The notes: generated by a model not told the origin, from the letters alone. DNA of 52,913 bases from an uncultured Erysipelotrichaceae bacterium (GCA_905201565.1 CAJKOS010000002.1:1-52913); one strand, 5' to 3'; counted from the first letter of the stretch, positions 1 to 9,700 are shown. Numbers and translations are program-made.

Positions 1-33
1 GAAATTGTTTAGGACTAATTTTTTTATTAACAT
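1..33 (-). CDS. Start of a probable DndD/RecF-like ATPase (cut by window edge)
   Basis: Only the first 11 codons are inside the window, reading MLIKKLVLNNF. This hydrophobic strand followed by N-F is the usual opening of SMC/RecF-fold ATPases such as DndD, where the Walker A loop lies about 25 residues further on, outside the window. A GAGGG ribosome binding site sits about six bases upstream of the ATG. The gene begins 7 bases after the preceding 54-residue gene, so it belongs to the same transcript. The family call rests on a very short stretch plus context and is tentative. Confidence 0.45.
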   Translation of the reverse strand, partial: MLIKKLVLNNF

Positions 34-40
34 ATTTCCC

Positions 41-205
41 TCACTTTAAAACATCTTCAAATATTTTACGAATTGTCTGTACCATCTCTGGTGTTCTCTT
101 TGCACCAGTTTTCAAATTATCTCTCTCAACTTGAATCACACGTTTTTTAATAATACTCAATTTTTCCGGATCAATTTGTACTTTCTCAATTTCATCAGAT
201 AACAT
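41..205 (-). CDS. Small charged protein, 54 aa, in the phosphorothioation island
   Basis: A complete 54-codon frame starts with an ATG that overlaps the end of the helicase gene by 11 bases and stops 7 bases before the next gene. It is rich in Lys, Glu and Ile, with no Cys and no membrane segment, and looks entirely alpha-helical. The core reads KLSIIKKRVIQVERDNLKT, followed by a second amphipathic helix. I do not recognise a named family. Tight coupling to the helicase and to a DndD-like ATPase suggests an adaptor or subunit of that module (inference). The overlapping start argues for translational coupling and against a chance frame. Confidence 0.7.
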   Translation of the reverse strand: MLSDEIEKVQIDPEKLSIIKKRVIQVERDNLKTGAKRTPEMVQTIRKIFEDVLK

Positions 206-2339
206 TATCATCACCTTCTTCTTTCAACTCTGATTTACTGATATTAAATGCACTTTGTAATTGCAATATTATATTTAATGATTCCGTATAATTTTCAGCA
301 AGATCTGCAAAGTCTATCACTCTTCTTAATTCTCTTATGATTAATCCTCGTGTCGATTGTTTTATATCCTCATTTTGATAGTCAATCGATTCTATTGGAA
401 ATGGCAATGTCACAAAATCCACAATATCTGCATGATCTTTTCCATCATATTTTCTAAGCACTCTTCCACGTCGTTGAATATACTCTTTTGGATTAGTGCT
501 GCTTGCAAGAAAGTAGGCTGATTTTATCGCCGGAATATTAACCCCTTCATCCAAACATTTAATAGCAACCAAAGCTTGCATTACATTACCATTAGAAAAT
601 TGTTCTCTAATTTGCATTCTTTCCTCGCTAGATTCCAAAGCAGTAAACCTTCCAACTTTCATTCCCAATTCGTTTCCCAGAATGTCTGCAACAACTTCAA
701 TTTGCTTTCTTCCCTCATCAGCATCTTCTTCCTTGCTTATTGTTGATCCACAATATACCAGGATATGATTTTCATCGACATGTGGTGCTATTTCATTTTT
801 CAAAGCTTCAAGTTTCTCACTAGCACCTGCTATTATTCTTGATCTTTTTATTAACAACCTTTTGCCCGGCTCAGCAATTAACATTTTGCCGTTTTGTTTT
901 TTTATGTACTTTCCTATTTGTTTTGTTATTTCCAAATATTCATCTAATTCTTCATCAGTAAGAGAAACAATGACTGGATGATAATAATATCTGGTTAACA
1001 TATTATCTTCGATTGCCTGTTTCAAGGAATACTCTATACATTTTTCTCCAAAGTAGTTGTATAAAGCATTTGTTCCCGACTCATCATGATAACGATCGAT
1101 TGTTGCGGATAAAGCTAGCCTATATTTAATTTGATCGGGCAAAATCTTCCTATAGCTCGTAGAACCAATATTATGTGCTTCATCCACAACTAGTACAACA
1201 TCATCATCCAAATTCTTTATCTGTGATTGAACATATTCTGTCGCAAAAGTAGCATTTGTGGTCACAAAACAAAACTGGTTTTCGCTTAAATACTTAAAAT
1301 TGATAATTGTGGTTTTTAATCTGGACTTCCAATTGCGTTGTGGCGAACTAGAATAGCCAATAATTGGAGAAAACCCAAATTCTCTTATATCCTCAACCCA
1401 TTGTTCAACCAAATGCTGATACGGGCACAATACTATCACACCTAGTCTGTCGTTATTATTGTGGTACAAATGTTCAACTGCTGCTAATGCAGTCAAGGTT
1501 TTTCCCGTTCCTGTTGCCATATCAAATATTCCACAATAATGATTCTGTTCCCATTTATCGATTGCCTGTTTTTGATAATCTCTAATTTGTAAATAATCCG
1601 GAAGATGAATAGGAGCGCAATTGTATACGGGGGTAATTTCTTGAATTTTATGATTATGACTTACCAAGTCCGGATTGTATGAGTATAACTTTTCTTTTGC
1701 CGCTTCTGGGAATCTGATTGTAGTAATTCCGGGTTCATAGTCATTCCAGATTGCATCAAAAGATAATTTTTTATTAAATACTCTTTCTTTGTCACCTGTC
1801 CACGAACAGAAAACATCAAATGCTTCATAGTTCCCATGAAATGCATTTTCGCTTTCATTCATAGAACCCGAAAATGCAATAGCATTGTTATCTTTATCGG
1901 TAATAATTCCTACTTTTTCATGGTACATTGCAAATTGATTATCATTTAGATCTGACAAATAGGCTATCTTAATATCTAAAATGTTATTAGCGATCAAGTT
2001 TGCAATGTATGAAAGCTTTAATTTTTCATCGTCACTTATAACATCATCAAAACTCTTGGTTATAGAATTCTCAATAATTTCACGAAGAGAATAACCTTTT
2101 TTTATTTCTTCTATATCTTCCTGTGTAAGTTTAGGAGATGCAACTATCTCAATCTTGCCATTATTCTTTACCAGTTCTTCTATTCCATCAGCAATCAGGC
2201 TTAGAGCGCTTGAAGAGAAAAAACCTACAGCTCTTTGATAAAGAATTGCCTCTTTTAAAACAGGAACATAAAAATCATCCACAATATTATCGCGAAATGA
2301 TCTATATTCATTTTTTATTGCGCAGTCTCTCAGACTCAT
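195..2339 (-). CDS. PLD-domain DEAD/DEAH-box helicase, probable phosphorothioation-linked restriction factor
   Basis: Superfamily 2 helicase of about 714 residues with a phospholipase D-like N-terminus. The PLD half shows an H-x-K signature near residue 139 followed by a G-S-x-N step (HEK ... GSMN). The helicase core has Walker A ATGTGKT near 276, a DEAH box near 385, an LSAT motif III and motif VI QRRGR near 623. The ATG at 2339 is preferred because AAGAAGG lies just upstream; a GTG two codons earlier is possible. Proteins of this architecture sit beside dnd/ssp clusters and are regarded there as restriction components (established knowledge, recalled from family descriptions). Its target here is inferred from position only. 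Confidence 0.75.
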   Translation of the reverse strand: MSLRDCAIKNEYRSFRDNIVDDFYVPVLKEAILYQRAVGFFSSSALSLIADGIEELVKNNGKIEIVASPKLTQEDIEEIKKGYSLREIIENSITKSFDDVISDDEKLKLSYIANLIANNILDIKIAYLSDLNDNQFAMYHEKVGIITDKDNNAIAFSGSMNESENAFHGNYEAFDVFCSWTGDKERVFNKKLSFDAIWNDYEPGITTIRFPEAAKEKLYSYNPDLVSHNHKIQEITPVYNCAPIHLPDYLQIRDYQKQAIDKWEQNHYCGIFDMATGTGKTLTALAAVEHLYHNNNDRLGVIVLCPYQHLVEQWVEDIREFGFSPIIGYSSSPQRNWKSRLKTTIINFKYLSENQFCFVTTNATFATEYVQSQIKNLDDDVVLVVDEAHNIGSTSYRKILPDQIKYRLALSATIDRYHDESGTNALYNYFGEKCIEYSLKQAIEDNMLTRYYYHPVIVSLTDEELDEYLEITKQIGKYIKKQNGKMLIAEPGKRLLIKRSRIIAGASEKLEALKNEIAPHVDENHILVYCGSTISKEEDADEGRKQIEVVADILGNELGMKVGRFTALESSEERMQIREQFSNGNVMQALVAIKCLDEGVNIPAIKSAYFLASSTNPKEYIQRRGRVLRKYDGKDHADIVDFVTLPFPIESIDYQNEDIKQSTRGLIIRELRRVIDFADLAENYTESLNIILQLQSAFNISKSELKEEGDDNVI

Positions 2340-2370
2340 AAGCACCTTCTTTAATCAATTACTTAATATT

Positions 2371-2376
2371 ATTGTA
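2371..2376 (-). promoter_or_regulatory. Candidate extended -10 promoter for the helicase module
   Basis: The 97-base gap between the desulfurase and the helicase is the only large gap inside the island downstream of 9.6 kb. On the minus strand it holds TGGTACAAT, an extended -10 (TGnTACAAT), about 30 bases before the helicase start. No good -35 is visible. It would let the helicase, small protein and ATPase be transcribed apart from the modification genes. Prediction only. Confidence 0.35.
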
Positions 2377-2436
2377 CCAAATAGTGCCCCATATTTATCC
2401 CCACAATTAGACAATATCACTCTTTAACAGTCAAAT

Positions 2437-3564
2437 TCAAATTGATTGAAGCGAATTAATAATAAAACTCAATTCATTTTGTTCGTTGAAATATCCTAAG
2501 CCAACCCTGACTGTTCCCAAATACTCTTCACTTCCAATAAACTGGTGAACAAATGGACTGCAATGATAACCAGTTCTAACACAAATATCGAAATCCTCAG
2601 AAAGAATTGTGCCTACATCATCAGCCTGATATCCAATCACATCAAATGAAACAATTCCTATTACCTTATCCAGGTTTTCAGGCAAAAACAGCTTGATGTT
2701 ATCCAGTTTTTGAAGTTCCTGAATCAGGTACTGCGTTAATTCTTTTTCGTGAGCATACACATCTGTTTTCGAAAGCCAGTCAAGACTGGCATTCAAACCA
2801 GCAATTGCAACACTGTTTACACTTCCTGCCTCATACCTTCCTGACCCAGAAGATGGCATTTCGTGATTCAAAGAATCTGAACCAGTGCCTCCACTTTTTA
2901 CAACTTTAAGACTAATGTTTCCAATATTCAAAAACCCAGCAACGCCAAAAGAAGCATATAAAGATTTATGACCAGCAAAGACAATCAAATCTACATTATT
3001 TGTCTTTGGATTTAATATACCAAGGCTTTGTGAACAATCTAATACATTCACCGCATTGTATTTTTTAGATGCATTGAAAATATCTTCATATGGAAGAATA
3101 TATCCAGTAACATTGCTGACATGAGATAAAAACACAGCAGACGGATGATGCAATGCAAACATGTTGTCCATTTTCTGTTTGTCAACTTCCCAGGTCTTTT
3201 TATCAAATGGCAATATTTCGATGTTAATACTCTTTTTCTTTTGCAGATAATACAGTGGTCTTATCACAGCATTATGCTCAAAAGGAGATACATAGACAGT
3301 ATCCCCTTCTGATAAATCCAGACCATAAATAATAAGATTTAATGCTTCTGTTGCTGAAGATTCAAAAGAAACGCAATCACTAGATGCATTGACAAGTTTA
3401 GCCAGCTTCTCTTTTGTCTCTTCAATCATCTCAAACGTCTTTTTTGCTGATGCATAGCTGCCTCTTCCCGCATTATAAGCATATTCCCGATTAGCACGAT
3501 CGAGAGCCTCGTAAACTTCTTCAGCTTTTGGGTAAGTAGTTGCAGCATTGTCCAGATAAATCAT
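2437..3564 (-). CDS. sspA: Cysteine desulfurase, SspA/DndA-like
   Basis: PLP-dependent class V aminotransferase fold of about 375 residues. It takes sulfur from cysteine as an enzyme-bound persulfide and would supply it to the PP-loop enzyme. It opens with the typical YLDNAATT. The PLP lysine is in FAGHKS near residue 198 and the catalytic cysteine in RTGYHCSP near 335, a SufS/Csd-like arrangement. The second ATG (3564) is chosen because the GAGG site is about nine bases away from it and only three from the ATG at 3570. It follows the ATPase gene by a few bases, so it is part of the modification operon and not a general IscS. The symbol is by context. Confidence 0.8.
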   Translation of the reverse strand: MIYLDNAATTYPKAEEVYEALDRANREYAYNAGRGSYASAKKTFEMIEETKEKLAKLVNASSDCVSFESSATEALNLIIYGLDLSEGDTVYVSPFEHNAVIRPLYYLQKKKSINIEILPFDKKTWEVDKQKMDNMFALHHPSAVFLSHVSNVTGYILPYEDIFNASKKYNAVNVLDCSQSLGILNPKTNNVDLIVFAGHKSLYASFGVAGFLNIGNISLKVVKSGGTGSDSLNHEMPSSGSGRYEAGSVNSVAIAGLNASLDWLSKTDVYAHEKELTQYLIQELQKLDNIKLFLPENLDKVIGIVSFDVIGYQADDVGTILSEDFDICVRTGYHCSPFVHQFIGSEEYLGTVRVGLGYFNEQNELSFIINSLQSI

Positions 3565-3575
3565 ATTCATTTACC

Positions 3576-6500
3576 TCACATCAAATCTTTCAGCATTCCT
3601 GCCAGTATTGATATCTTTTCCTCTTTTGATACAGAATCCGCAAAGTCCTCAAATACACTTTCCAGATTATTTTTAATCATATCACCCATTGCTGTCCGTT
3701 TCACAGAAGAAGTCTGTTCGAAGAATTCAGCAAGTGAAGAATTTGATACATCTATCATATCAGCGTTATTAATTTCATCCAGGAATACATCCAGCCTCTC
3801 ATTTAATTCGCTGATTCTGTCATATGTCCAGTCTTCAACATATGAGCCAACTGTAACCAGAGTTAATTCGTCAATCGCAAGATTATCGTCGTATGACAAA
3901 TTACATAATGCATTGTAAATTGTACTGTCCACATCTGACATTATCGGTTTTTCGTCACCAAATCTCCTCTTGAGATACATAGAAACTCCCATCTTGAGAC
4001 TAGATTCTTTTGTGATATTCATATGTGACTTAACGACATCAATACATTTCTGCTTATAGTCATCAACAAATGTATTCCAATTTCCGATGAAACCGCTAAT
4101 TGCCTCTAATGCTTTGTCATAACTATGATCAAAATATTCCAGAGGCTTATTTAATACAAGATCTGACGGATTCAGGCTAAAGGACATAAACAAACTTCTG
4201 TATTTCACGATGCTCTCTTCAACACCAAGGAATGAAGAATCGCAATTTCTGAGAATTGCAGGTAATCCAACAAAGAATTTTCTCAATCCATCACATAGCA
4301 GATTAATATCTTTTCTGAAATTATTAGTTGCTTTTATATCTAACTTCTCCAACAAAGAATAGACAAACTGGTTTTGTACACCAGATCCTTTTGCAAACCC
4401 AAAATAGTAATTTCTCTCTGAATGCATTGCTTTAGCAAGATTAGATGAATTCAATTCAATTTCCTTGTTATCCAGATACAAAATTACATTATCAGATAGT
4501 TCGCTGATTGCCATAGCAAACAGAATTGGCAAAATACCTCTTCGAATACCATATGGCTTTTCAACTGGAACACGGATAATTTCTTTTAGCAACTTCTTTT
4601 CAGATTCAGATTTGCATATTTCATCTTTAAAATAATCTACGATAAATCTTGCATCTTCCTGCTCGTCTATTTTATTGACTATCGCATTTCTGACAGTTGC
4701 CTCTGGACTGGTTTCACTGTAATTCCATTCATCATCATTACTTCCATTCATCACCCAGTCTGTAACATGATCTACTGCTCTTTGGTACTGCGAAGACACG
4801 ATGTCCTTATTGACAAGTTCGTTATTAAATATTACCGACTTACTGTAGACATATTCAAAAACAGAAGATAATAATGACCTGAAACCTGTTTCTTCACTAT
4901 TGAGTTTATCGACTAAAGGATAATAAATTATTGCATCATCTCTGAAATTAGCTTCGATTAATGACTTCAGGTCTTCTTCCACTTCATTCTTCAGAAGCTC
5001 TATTTCATTCGATACAACTTCATCATTCCCACCACGACGAATGAGCTCGCGATATGCAGCATAATTAAGAAGGTAGTTCTTAAAATCTTCATTCACTGGG
5101 TTTTCTGGAAATCTGACAATGACTGTGTCATCAGCTATTTTATCCGCTACTTCTCTAATACCATTCTCATCAGCTTTTTCACGAATAACATTAACAACAA
5201 GTCCATCACAAAAGCTCTTTTCTTTCATCAATGAAAATGAGTTCAGATTGAGGTACTGGTCTTCTGTCAGATAGACATTTCTATAAAATCTGCTCATCTT
5301 GTGCTGCTCATTATATCTTCTTGGAAGATAATATTTCACATCATCGACATAAGTAAGAATCTCGTCAAACTTGAAAGACTTTCTTTTTGAATTGATGATG
5401 ATTGTAAGCTGGTCATCAATCTCCTTGCTGTTAGCAGATGCAAATGAAAGCATTCCATTTATGATATTTCTTCTCAAATAATGCTCGTCAATCATTGCAT
5501 CAACACGAGTTAATATTTCATCTTTGTCTTCATTTAAAGCAAGATGAATGATTTGCTCATTGCATGGCATCACATCAAGCTCATGAATCATCAAAATCAC
5601 TGCAATAGCTTTAATGATTTTATGATCTAATGGATCATCTAATTTTGTTCTGATTGCTTCTGCTCTATACCAGATATTTCTGGTTTTATCATCCTTTTGA
5701 AGCAGGTTAGAGAAATAATCGTAAACTTTATCCACATTGAAAAGTCCAGTATTATTTTTCCGAATAAACGTATTAAAACTATTTTCATCTATATCACTGA
5801 TAAAAGTGAACAGTGTTCTCTCATTTTGTGCTACCTGTTCTGAAAGTGCGATGAGTGCATAAACAGTAATTGGATTTAATGGGAAAGTTCCTTCGGCTAC
5901 CGTACGGAAATTAGGAAGTGTATTATACATTTCTGATTCCTCAATTTCTTTGTAAAAACTGCTGTTATCTTCAAAGTATTTCTTCCCAATTTCATTATCT
6001 TTCTTTTGAATAACCGCAGAAATGATCTGGTAGTTTTCAGCAAGACTTCTGTTGAATCTGATTTCCTTAAATCTTCCTTCAACGGTCTTGAAAGAATCAT
6101 TTTTCTTGTTATCTGAATACAACACAATGTTTTTATGTGTTACACAGCAAATATTAATCTGCTCATCCACATCACTTCTGTTTGCCAGTTCAGCAAAGTC
6201 CTGGATACTCTTCAGGTCTTTCGACAATGAAGTTCCAGCAGATTCCAGAAATTTAGAGAACTCATCAAAAATGATGAACATTCCACTATATCCTCTCTGA
6301 CAAATTTCATAATTGACATCAGAAAAGATTTTTACAATATCATTATTCACAAGCGGATTGAACTCTACTCCCAATGAAACACAATTATATATTTCTTCAA
6401 ATTGCTGATATGCTTCAGGATCAAACTCAGTCAATCTATATTTTAATCCAGCAAGATCTAACTTATGTCCAATCTTTCCGCACTCATTTTTTATTCGTTC

Positions 6501-7013
6501 CTGGACGGCAGGCTCATTCTTCCACTTATCCAGAACCTCTACACATACAGAATAAACAGTCTTTGGAACAATATCATGCAATTCGTTTCTCTCGAGCGCT
6601 TCGTTTAACGCAAGTAAGAAAGACTGATTCAAATTGTCGTAATTGGAATTAATAATCACCGGAAGTAAATGTATATTCTTTTTATTGACTTCTTCAATCA
6701 ACGCATAACACTCTTCATCGATCAGTTTAATCTTTGCAATCAGTTCCTGATAGATTGAACTACTCTGGTTGTTTCCAATAAGATATGAAAGTACAAGCAG
6801 TAAAAAGGATTTACCCTTACCATAAGGACCAACAAGTACAGTTGCCTTATCTTTTGTATGATTCAAAAAGCTCTTCAGGTATTTCTTTATAACATCACAA
6901 ATATCAGTAGTTGGGATATATTCTTTCAGCTTTCTCTCATTATTAAGATCAAGTTCAAGATTGATAGAAGTTTGAAAGTTATGGTTTATTTTAATAGTGT
7001 CACTGTATTTCAT
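3576..7013 (-). CDS. sspC: SspC-like large P-loop ATPase of the phosphorothioation system
   Basis: 1145-residue ATPase. Walker A is GPYGKGKS at residues 62-69 and Walker B is FIIFDEF near 247, followed by a long alpha-helical region with no recognisable nuclease motif. No signal peptide or membrane segment is seen. The start overlaps the stop of the DUF4007 gene by 4 bases (ATGA), and the desulfurase follows within a dozen bases, so stoichiometric co-expression is likely. In the characterised SspABCD system SspC is the ATPase that partners SspB and SspD. Assignment rests on the ATPase motifs, size and operon position. Confidence 0.72.
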   Translation of the reverse strand: MKYSDTIKINHNFQTSINLELDLNNERKLKEYIPTTDICDVIKKYLKSFLNHTKDKATVLVGPYGKGKSFLLLVLSYLIGNNQSSSIYQELIAKIKLIDEECYALIEEVNKKNIHLLPVIINSNYDNLNQSFLLALNEALERNELHDIVPKTVYSVCVEVLDKWKNEPAVQERIKNECGKIGHKLDLAGLKYRLTEFDPEAYQQFEEIYNCVSLGVEFNPLVNNDIVKIFSDVNYEICQRGYSGMFIIFDEFSKFLESAGTSLSKDLKSIQDFAELANRSDVDEQINICCVTHKNIVLYSDNKKNDSFKTVEGRFKEIRFNRSLAENYQIISAVIQKKDNEIGKKYFEDNSSFYKEIEESEMYNTLPNFRTVAEGTFPLNPITVYALIALSEQVAQNERTLFTFISDIDENSFNTFIRKNNTGLFNVDKVYDYFSNLLQKDDKTRNIWYRAEAIRTKLDDPLDHKIIKAIAVILMIHELDVMPCNEQIIHLALNEDKDEILTRVDAMIDEHYLRRNIINGMLSFASANSKEIDDQLTIIINSKRKSFKFDEILTYVDDVKYYLPRRYNEQHKMSRFYRNVYLTEDQYLNLNSFSLMKEKSFCDGLVVNVIREKADENGIREVADKIADDTVIVRFPENPVNEDFKNYLLNYAAYRELIRRGGNDEVVSNEIELLKNEVEEDLKSLIEANFRDDAIIYYPLVDKLNSEETGFRSLLSSVFEYVYSKSVIFNNELVNKDIVSSQYQRAVDHVTDWVMNGSNDDEWNYSETSPEATVRNAIVNKIDEQEDARFIVDYFKDEICKSESEKKLLKEIIRVPVEKPYGIRRGILPILFAMAISELSDNVILYLDNKEIELNSSNLAKAMHSERNYYFGFAKGSGVQNQFVYSLLEKLDIKATNNFRKDINLLCDGLRKFFVGLPAILRNCDSSFLGVEESIVKYRSLFMSFSLNPSDLVLNKPLEYFDHSYDKALEAISGFIGNWNTFVDDYKQKCIDVVKSHMNITKESSLKMGVSMYLKRRFGDEKPIMSDVDSTIYNALCNLSYDDNLAIDELTLVTVGSYVEDWTYDRISELNERLDVFLDEINNADMIDVSNSSLAEFFEQTSSVKRTAMGDMIKNNLESVFEDFADSVSKEEKISILAGMLKDLM

Positions 7014-7843
7014 TTTTCAAACTCCTTTCTGAATATGTATTCCAACGAAAGTTTCTTCTCAAAATACACTGTATTCAAACCAGCAGTTTTATTGATTGTC
7101 ACCAATTGATTTCTTCTCATTTCTTCAAGATATTGCATATACATATACTTATCCAGATTGAATATTCTGAGAGGTGAATTCTCTTCATTCATAGAATCTT
7201 CAATATCAAAAGCTGTATCGTACAATTGTGTTAACGCGTAATATACCACAAGATAAGAAAGAGAACGGTATGTTGGTGTTTTCTTGAAATACTTGTTTTT
7301 CTCTTTCTTGAACAATTTCAATTCAGCTAAAGGACACGCATAGTTATCTTCTGGATTTTCGATAACCACTTCATTTACGTAGCTTTTTGTAAATGTAGAT
7401 AAATCAGCATCAATGTATTTACGATTTACCTTTTCATCTTCTGCTTCAAATATGTCATAAAGGGAAGTCACTGCTTCAGATTTTTCAAATGAAGGAAAAT
7501 CACGGGTAAACATCGCATGGAAAATAGGACATTCCACTTTGTTAGTTACCAGATTGTAATGAATCAAAAACCAGGAAAAGGTATTATCCAGGTATTGATC
7601 ATACTTGTATAGCAAATTTCCAAACTCAGTAAGTTGAGATTCTTTACCTTCGATAATACCAGCAGCACCCAGCCAGTATTTCAGACCCTTTACCATATTG
7701 GAACCAATCCCCAGATAAGTAATCCCATCATTTTTATGAAAAATACTATTTGGTGCATTCTCATGTATCACGTTGATTGCTTTTTCAAACCATCCATCAC
7801 GGATATAGAATGACTCACTTCTCTTGAAAATTAATTTGCTCAT
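7010..7843 (-). CDS. sspB: DUF4007 protein, SspB-like
   Basis: 277-residue protein with the DUF4007 pattern: a GWFEKA segment near the N-terminus, then LGIGSNMVKGLKYWL and LTEFGNLL, followed by an aromatic helical stretch and a C-terminal winged-helix-like part. DUF4007 proteins are a hallmark of Ssp-type phosphorothioation clusters, where SspB has been described as the DNA-nicking component. I cannot see which residues would be catalytic. The gene lies between the PP-loop gene (5 bases upstream) and the ATPase gene (4-base overlap), the same neighbourhood as in known clusters. Confidence 0.75.
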   Translation of the reverse strand: MSKLIFKRSESFYIRDGWFEKAINVIHENAPNSIFHKNDGITYLGIGSNMVKGLKYWLGAAGIIEGKESQLTEFGNLLYKYDQYLDNTFSWFLIHYNLVTNKVECPIFHAMFTRDFPSFEKSEAVTSLYDIFEAEDEKVNRKYIDADLSTFTKSYVNEVVIENPEDNYACPLAELKLFKKEKNKYFKKTPTYRSLSYLVVYYALTQLYDTAFDIEDSMNEENSPLRIFNLDKYMYMQYLEEMRRNQLVTINKTAGLNTVYFEKKLSLEYIFRKEFEK

Positions 7844-7848
7844 ATCCC

Positions 7849-9591
7849 CTATCCCTTTTTAACGCGAAGTACCTTCTTCATATAACAACCACTATCAAAG
7901 TGTTTCACACACTCCAGGCATCCTACACATAGATCAGAGTTAATCGTGTAGCGAATCGTACTGTTACTGACATTTCCTGGTTGCGTATTAATTACTTTCA
8001 ATGCATTAAACTTACACACAGCCTGACAATAAGCACAACCAATACAAGTCTGGTATTTTGTTATCTGATTATCGATAACATTCTTTGCATTTTTAGAAGA
8101 CTTAAATTGACCGATTTTATTAACAACTGTCACCCTCAGATTATTAGACCCAATTCTTCCAGTGAGTTTCAGCAAAGGTGTTTCATCTGCACGATTCAAT
8201 ACATACACTTCATTCAATCTCTTATTGCCCATTTCAAAATTGAGAATGCCAAATGGCTTGAATAAAGTATATAAGTCTTCTGAAATCGGTCTTGTTAATG
8301 TGTAGTTGTACGCATTTTCTTCAAATGCACATGGCTTCCAGGAAACAACTGAGTTCTTACTGTATTCCAATCCATTTCCACCTTGTCTTGCCTTCCAGCA
8401 TCCATCATTTACATAAGACTCAGGATTTTCTTTCCCGGTCTTCACCGCAAAATTAAGCAGCTGATCATGCCATTTGTGATACATTTCCGGCATATAAATT
8501 GAAGAGAGCAACTCTGACCATGTGCTATTGTTAGGACAACACCAACATCCAACACGGGTGAATCCCTGCCTGTAAGCATCATTGAAACCAATATGATTAC
8601 TCAACAGATATAGCCATATATCAAAATCCAACCAGTCAATAATAGGAGAGGCAGCCAACTGCTTTCCAATTTTCGAACTTGTCGAGTCTCTATCGTACTT
8701 ACTTCTTGATGCAGACTCAGATCTTCGAATCCCCTGAAAAGACAAAATACGTTTTTTATCCTTAAATGTATCTTCAATCTTCTTATTAATCGCACCGGTT
8801 TTAAACACTGTACAGCACCACCGCATCACTCTGCTAGGCGGTCCAACAACATCACAAAGATCATTAAAATCCTGATCTCTGTTCTTCGCAACTACTACCG
8901 GAGTCATCGGATGCTCTCTACGAAATTCTTTGATATATTTTGCAGAAGTGGGATACTCCAGAGTCGTATCTCCATAGATATGAAGAACTGATTCTGTTTC
9001 CATTGCCTTCATCACAAGATCACTTGTAACTGTAGAATCCTTACCTCCACTAAAAGAGACAAATATTTCAGACATATCAAATTGTGATGCCATTTTACGA
9101 ATATAGTCACATGCTTCATCTGTGATCTGATTCAATCGTGTTTTATTTGCCTCAGCAAAAGCCACAATATGTTCATTAGAAAAATCAGCATCAACATATT
9201 TCTGATTCTCTTCCTTAAAATCCTGCATCATTTTAATAATGTCTTCAGGATTCTTTTTATGAAAATCAGCTAACGATACCCTATGTTTTTTTCCATCAAT
9301 CCAATATGTATTGCTTGTTGTCTGCCACACAGACTTTCCAGCAAATTCCATAGGTTTATCTAAAAAGCATTCCAGAAGAAGTCTTTCTTCCGCAAATACC
9401 GGTCTTACATCTGTACCGATCTTAATACATTTACTATTGTTCTTGCAGAAGTCAGCATCAAAAACCGGAGCATTCCACTCCGGACAATAATATATTTCAG
9501 AACTGACTAGTGTTGTACGTTCTCCACATACAGGACATGTGCTAGAATTACACTCTAAGTCATCGCAGTGTTTACAAATGTATTTAATCAT
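7849..9591 (-). CDS. sspD: SspD/DndC-like PP-loop ATP pyrophosphatase with zinc ribbon and ferredoxin tail
   Basis: 580-residue multidomain protein. Residues 1-50 carry paired cysteines of zinc-ribbon type (C-x2-C, C-x2-C). The centre is a PAPS-reductase/DndC fold with the PP-loop SGGKDST near 180, and Cys pairs RWCC near 260 and CWCC near 345 that can hold an Fe-S cluster. The C-terminus, about 515-575, is a ferredoxin-like module with CIGCAYCQAVC and a second C-x2-C-x2-C group. The enzyme would activate the DNA backbone with ATP and insert sulfur. The fused ferredoxin suggests in-built electron supply (inference). It is the first gene of the modification operon. Confidence 0.8.
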   Translation of the reverse strand: MIKYICKHCDDLECNSSTCPVCGERTTLVSSEIYYCPEWNAPVFDADFCKNNSKCIKIGTDVRPVFAEERLLLECFLDKPMEFAGKSVWQTTSNTYWIDGKKHRVSLADFHKKNPEDIIKMMQDFKEENQKYVDADFSNEHIVAFAEANKTRLNQITDEACDYIRKMASQFDMSEIFVSFSGGKDSTVTSDLVMKAMETESVLHIYGDTTLEYPTSAKYIKEFRREHPMTPVVVAKNRDQDFNDLCDVVGPPSRVMRWCCTVFKTGAINKKIEDTFKDKKRILSFQGIRRSESASRSKYDRDSTSSKIGKQLAASPIIDWLDFDIWLYLLSNHIGFNDAYRQGFTRVGCWCCPNNSTWSELLSSIYMPEMYHKWHDQLLNFAVKTGKENPESYVNDGCWKARQGGNGLEYSKNSVVSWKPCAFEENAYNYTLTRPISEDLYTLFKPFGILNFEMGNKRLNEVYVLNRADETPLLKLTGRIGSNNLRVTVVNKIGQFKSSKNAKNVIDNQITKYQTCIGCAYCQAVCKFNALKVINTQPGNVSNSTIRYTINSDLCVGCLECVKHFDSGCYMKKVLRVKKG

Positions 9592-9638
9592 ATGAAAGAT
9601 CTCCGCATTTACAATCGTTGGATGTAAATTGCATTTGC

Positions 9639-9647
9639 ATTATAACA
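9639..9647 (-). promoter_or_regulatory. Extended -10 promoter of the sspD operon
   Basis: On the minus strand TGTTATAAT gives a perfect TATAAT with an upstream TG (extended -10), about 45 bases before the sspD start. No consensus -35 is seen at 17 bases; TTGTCT lies at 19. The site is just downstream of the inverted repeat at 9663-9691. Confidence 0.5.
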
Positions 9648-9662
9648 TAGCCAGAGACAAAA

Positions 9663-9691
9663 CAGACAAATGACACATTGCCATTTGTCTG
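9663..9691 (-). terminator. 10-bp inverted repeat after the sspE-like gene: terminator or operator
   Basis: CAGACAAATG and CATTTGTCTG are perfect arms around a 9-base loop and are followed on the minus strand by TTTTG. It lies 10 bases after the sspE-like stop and 15 or more bases before the sspD -10. It could end the sspE transcript, or act as an operator over the sspD -35 region. Confidence 0.5.
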
Positions 9692-9700
9692 AGTTTATAG

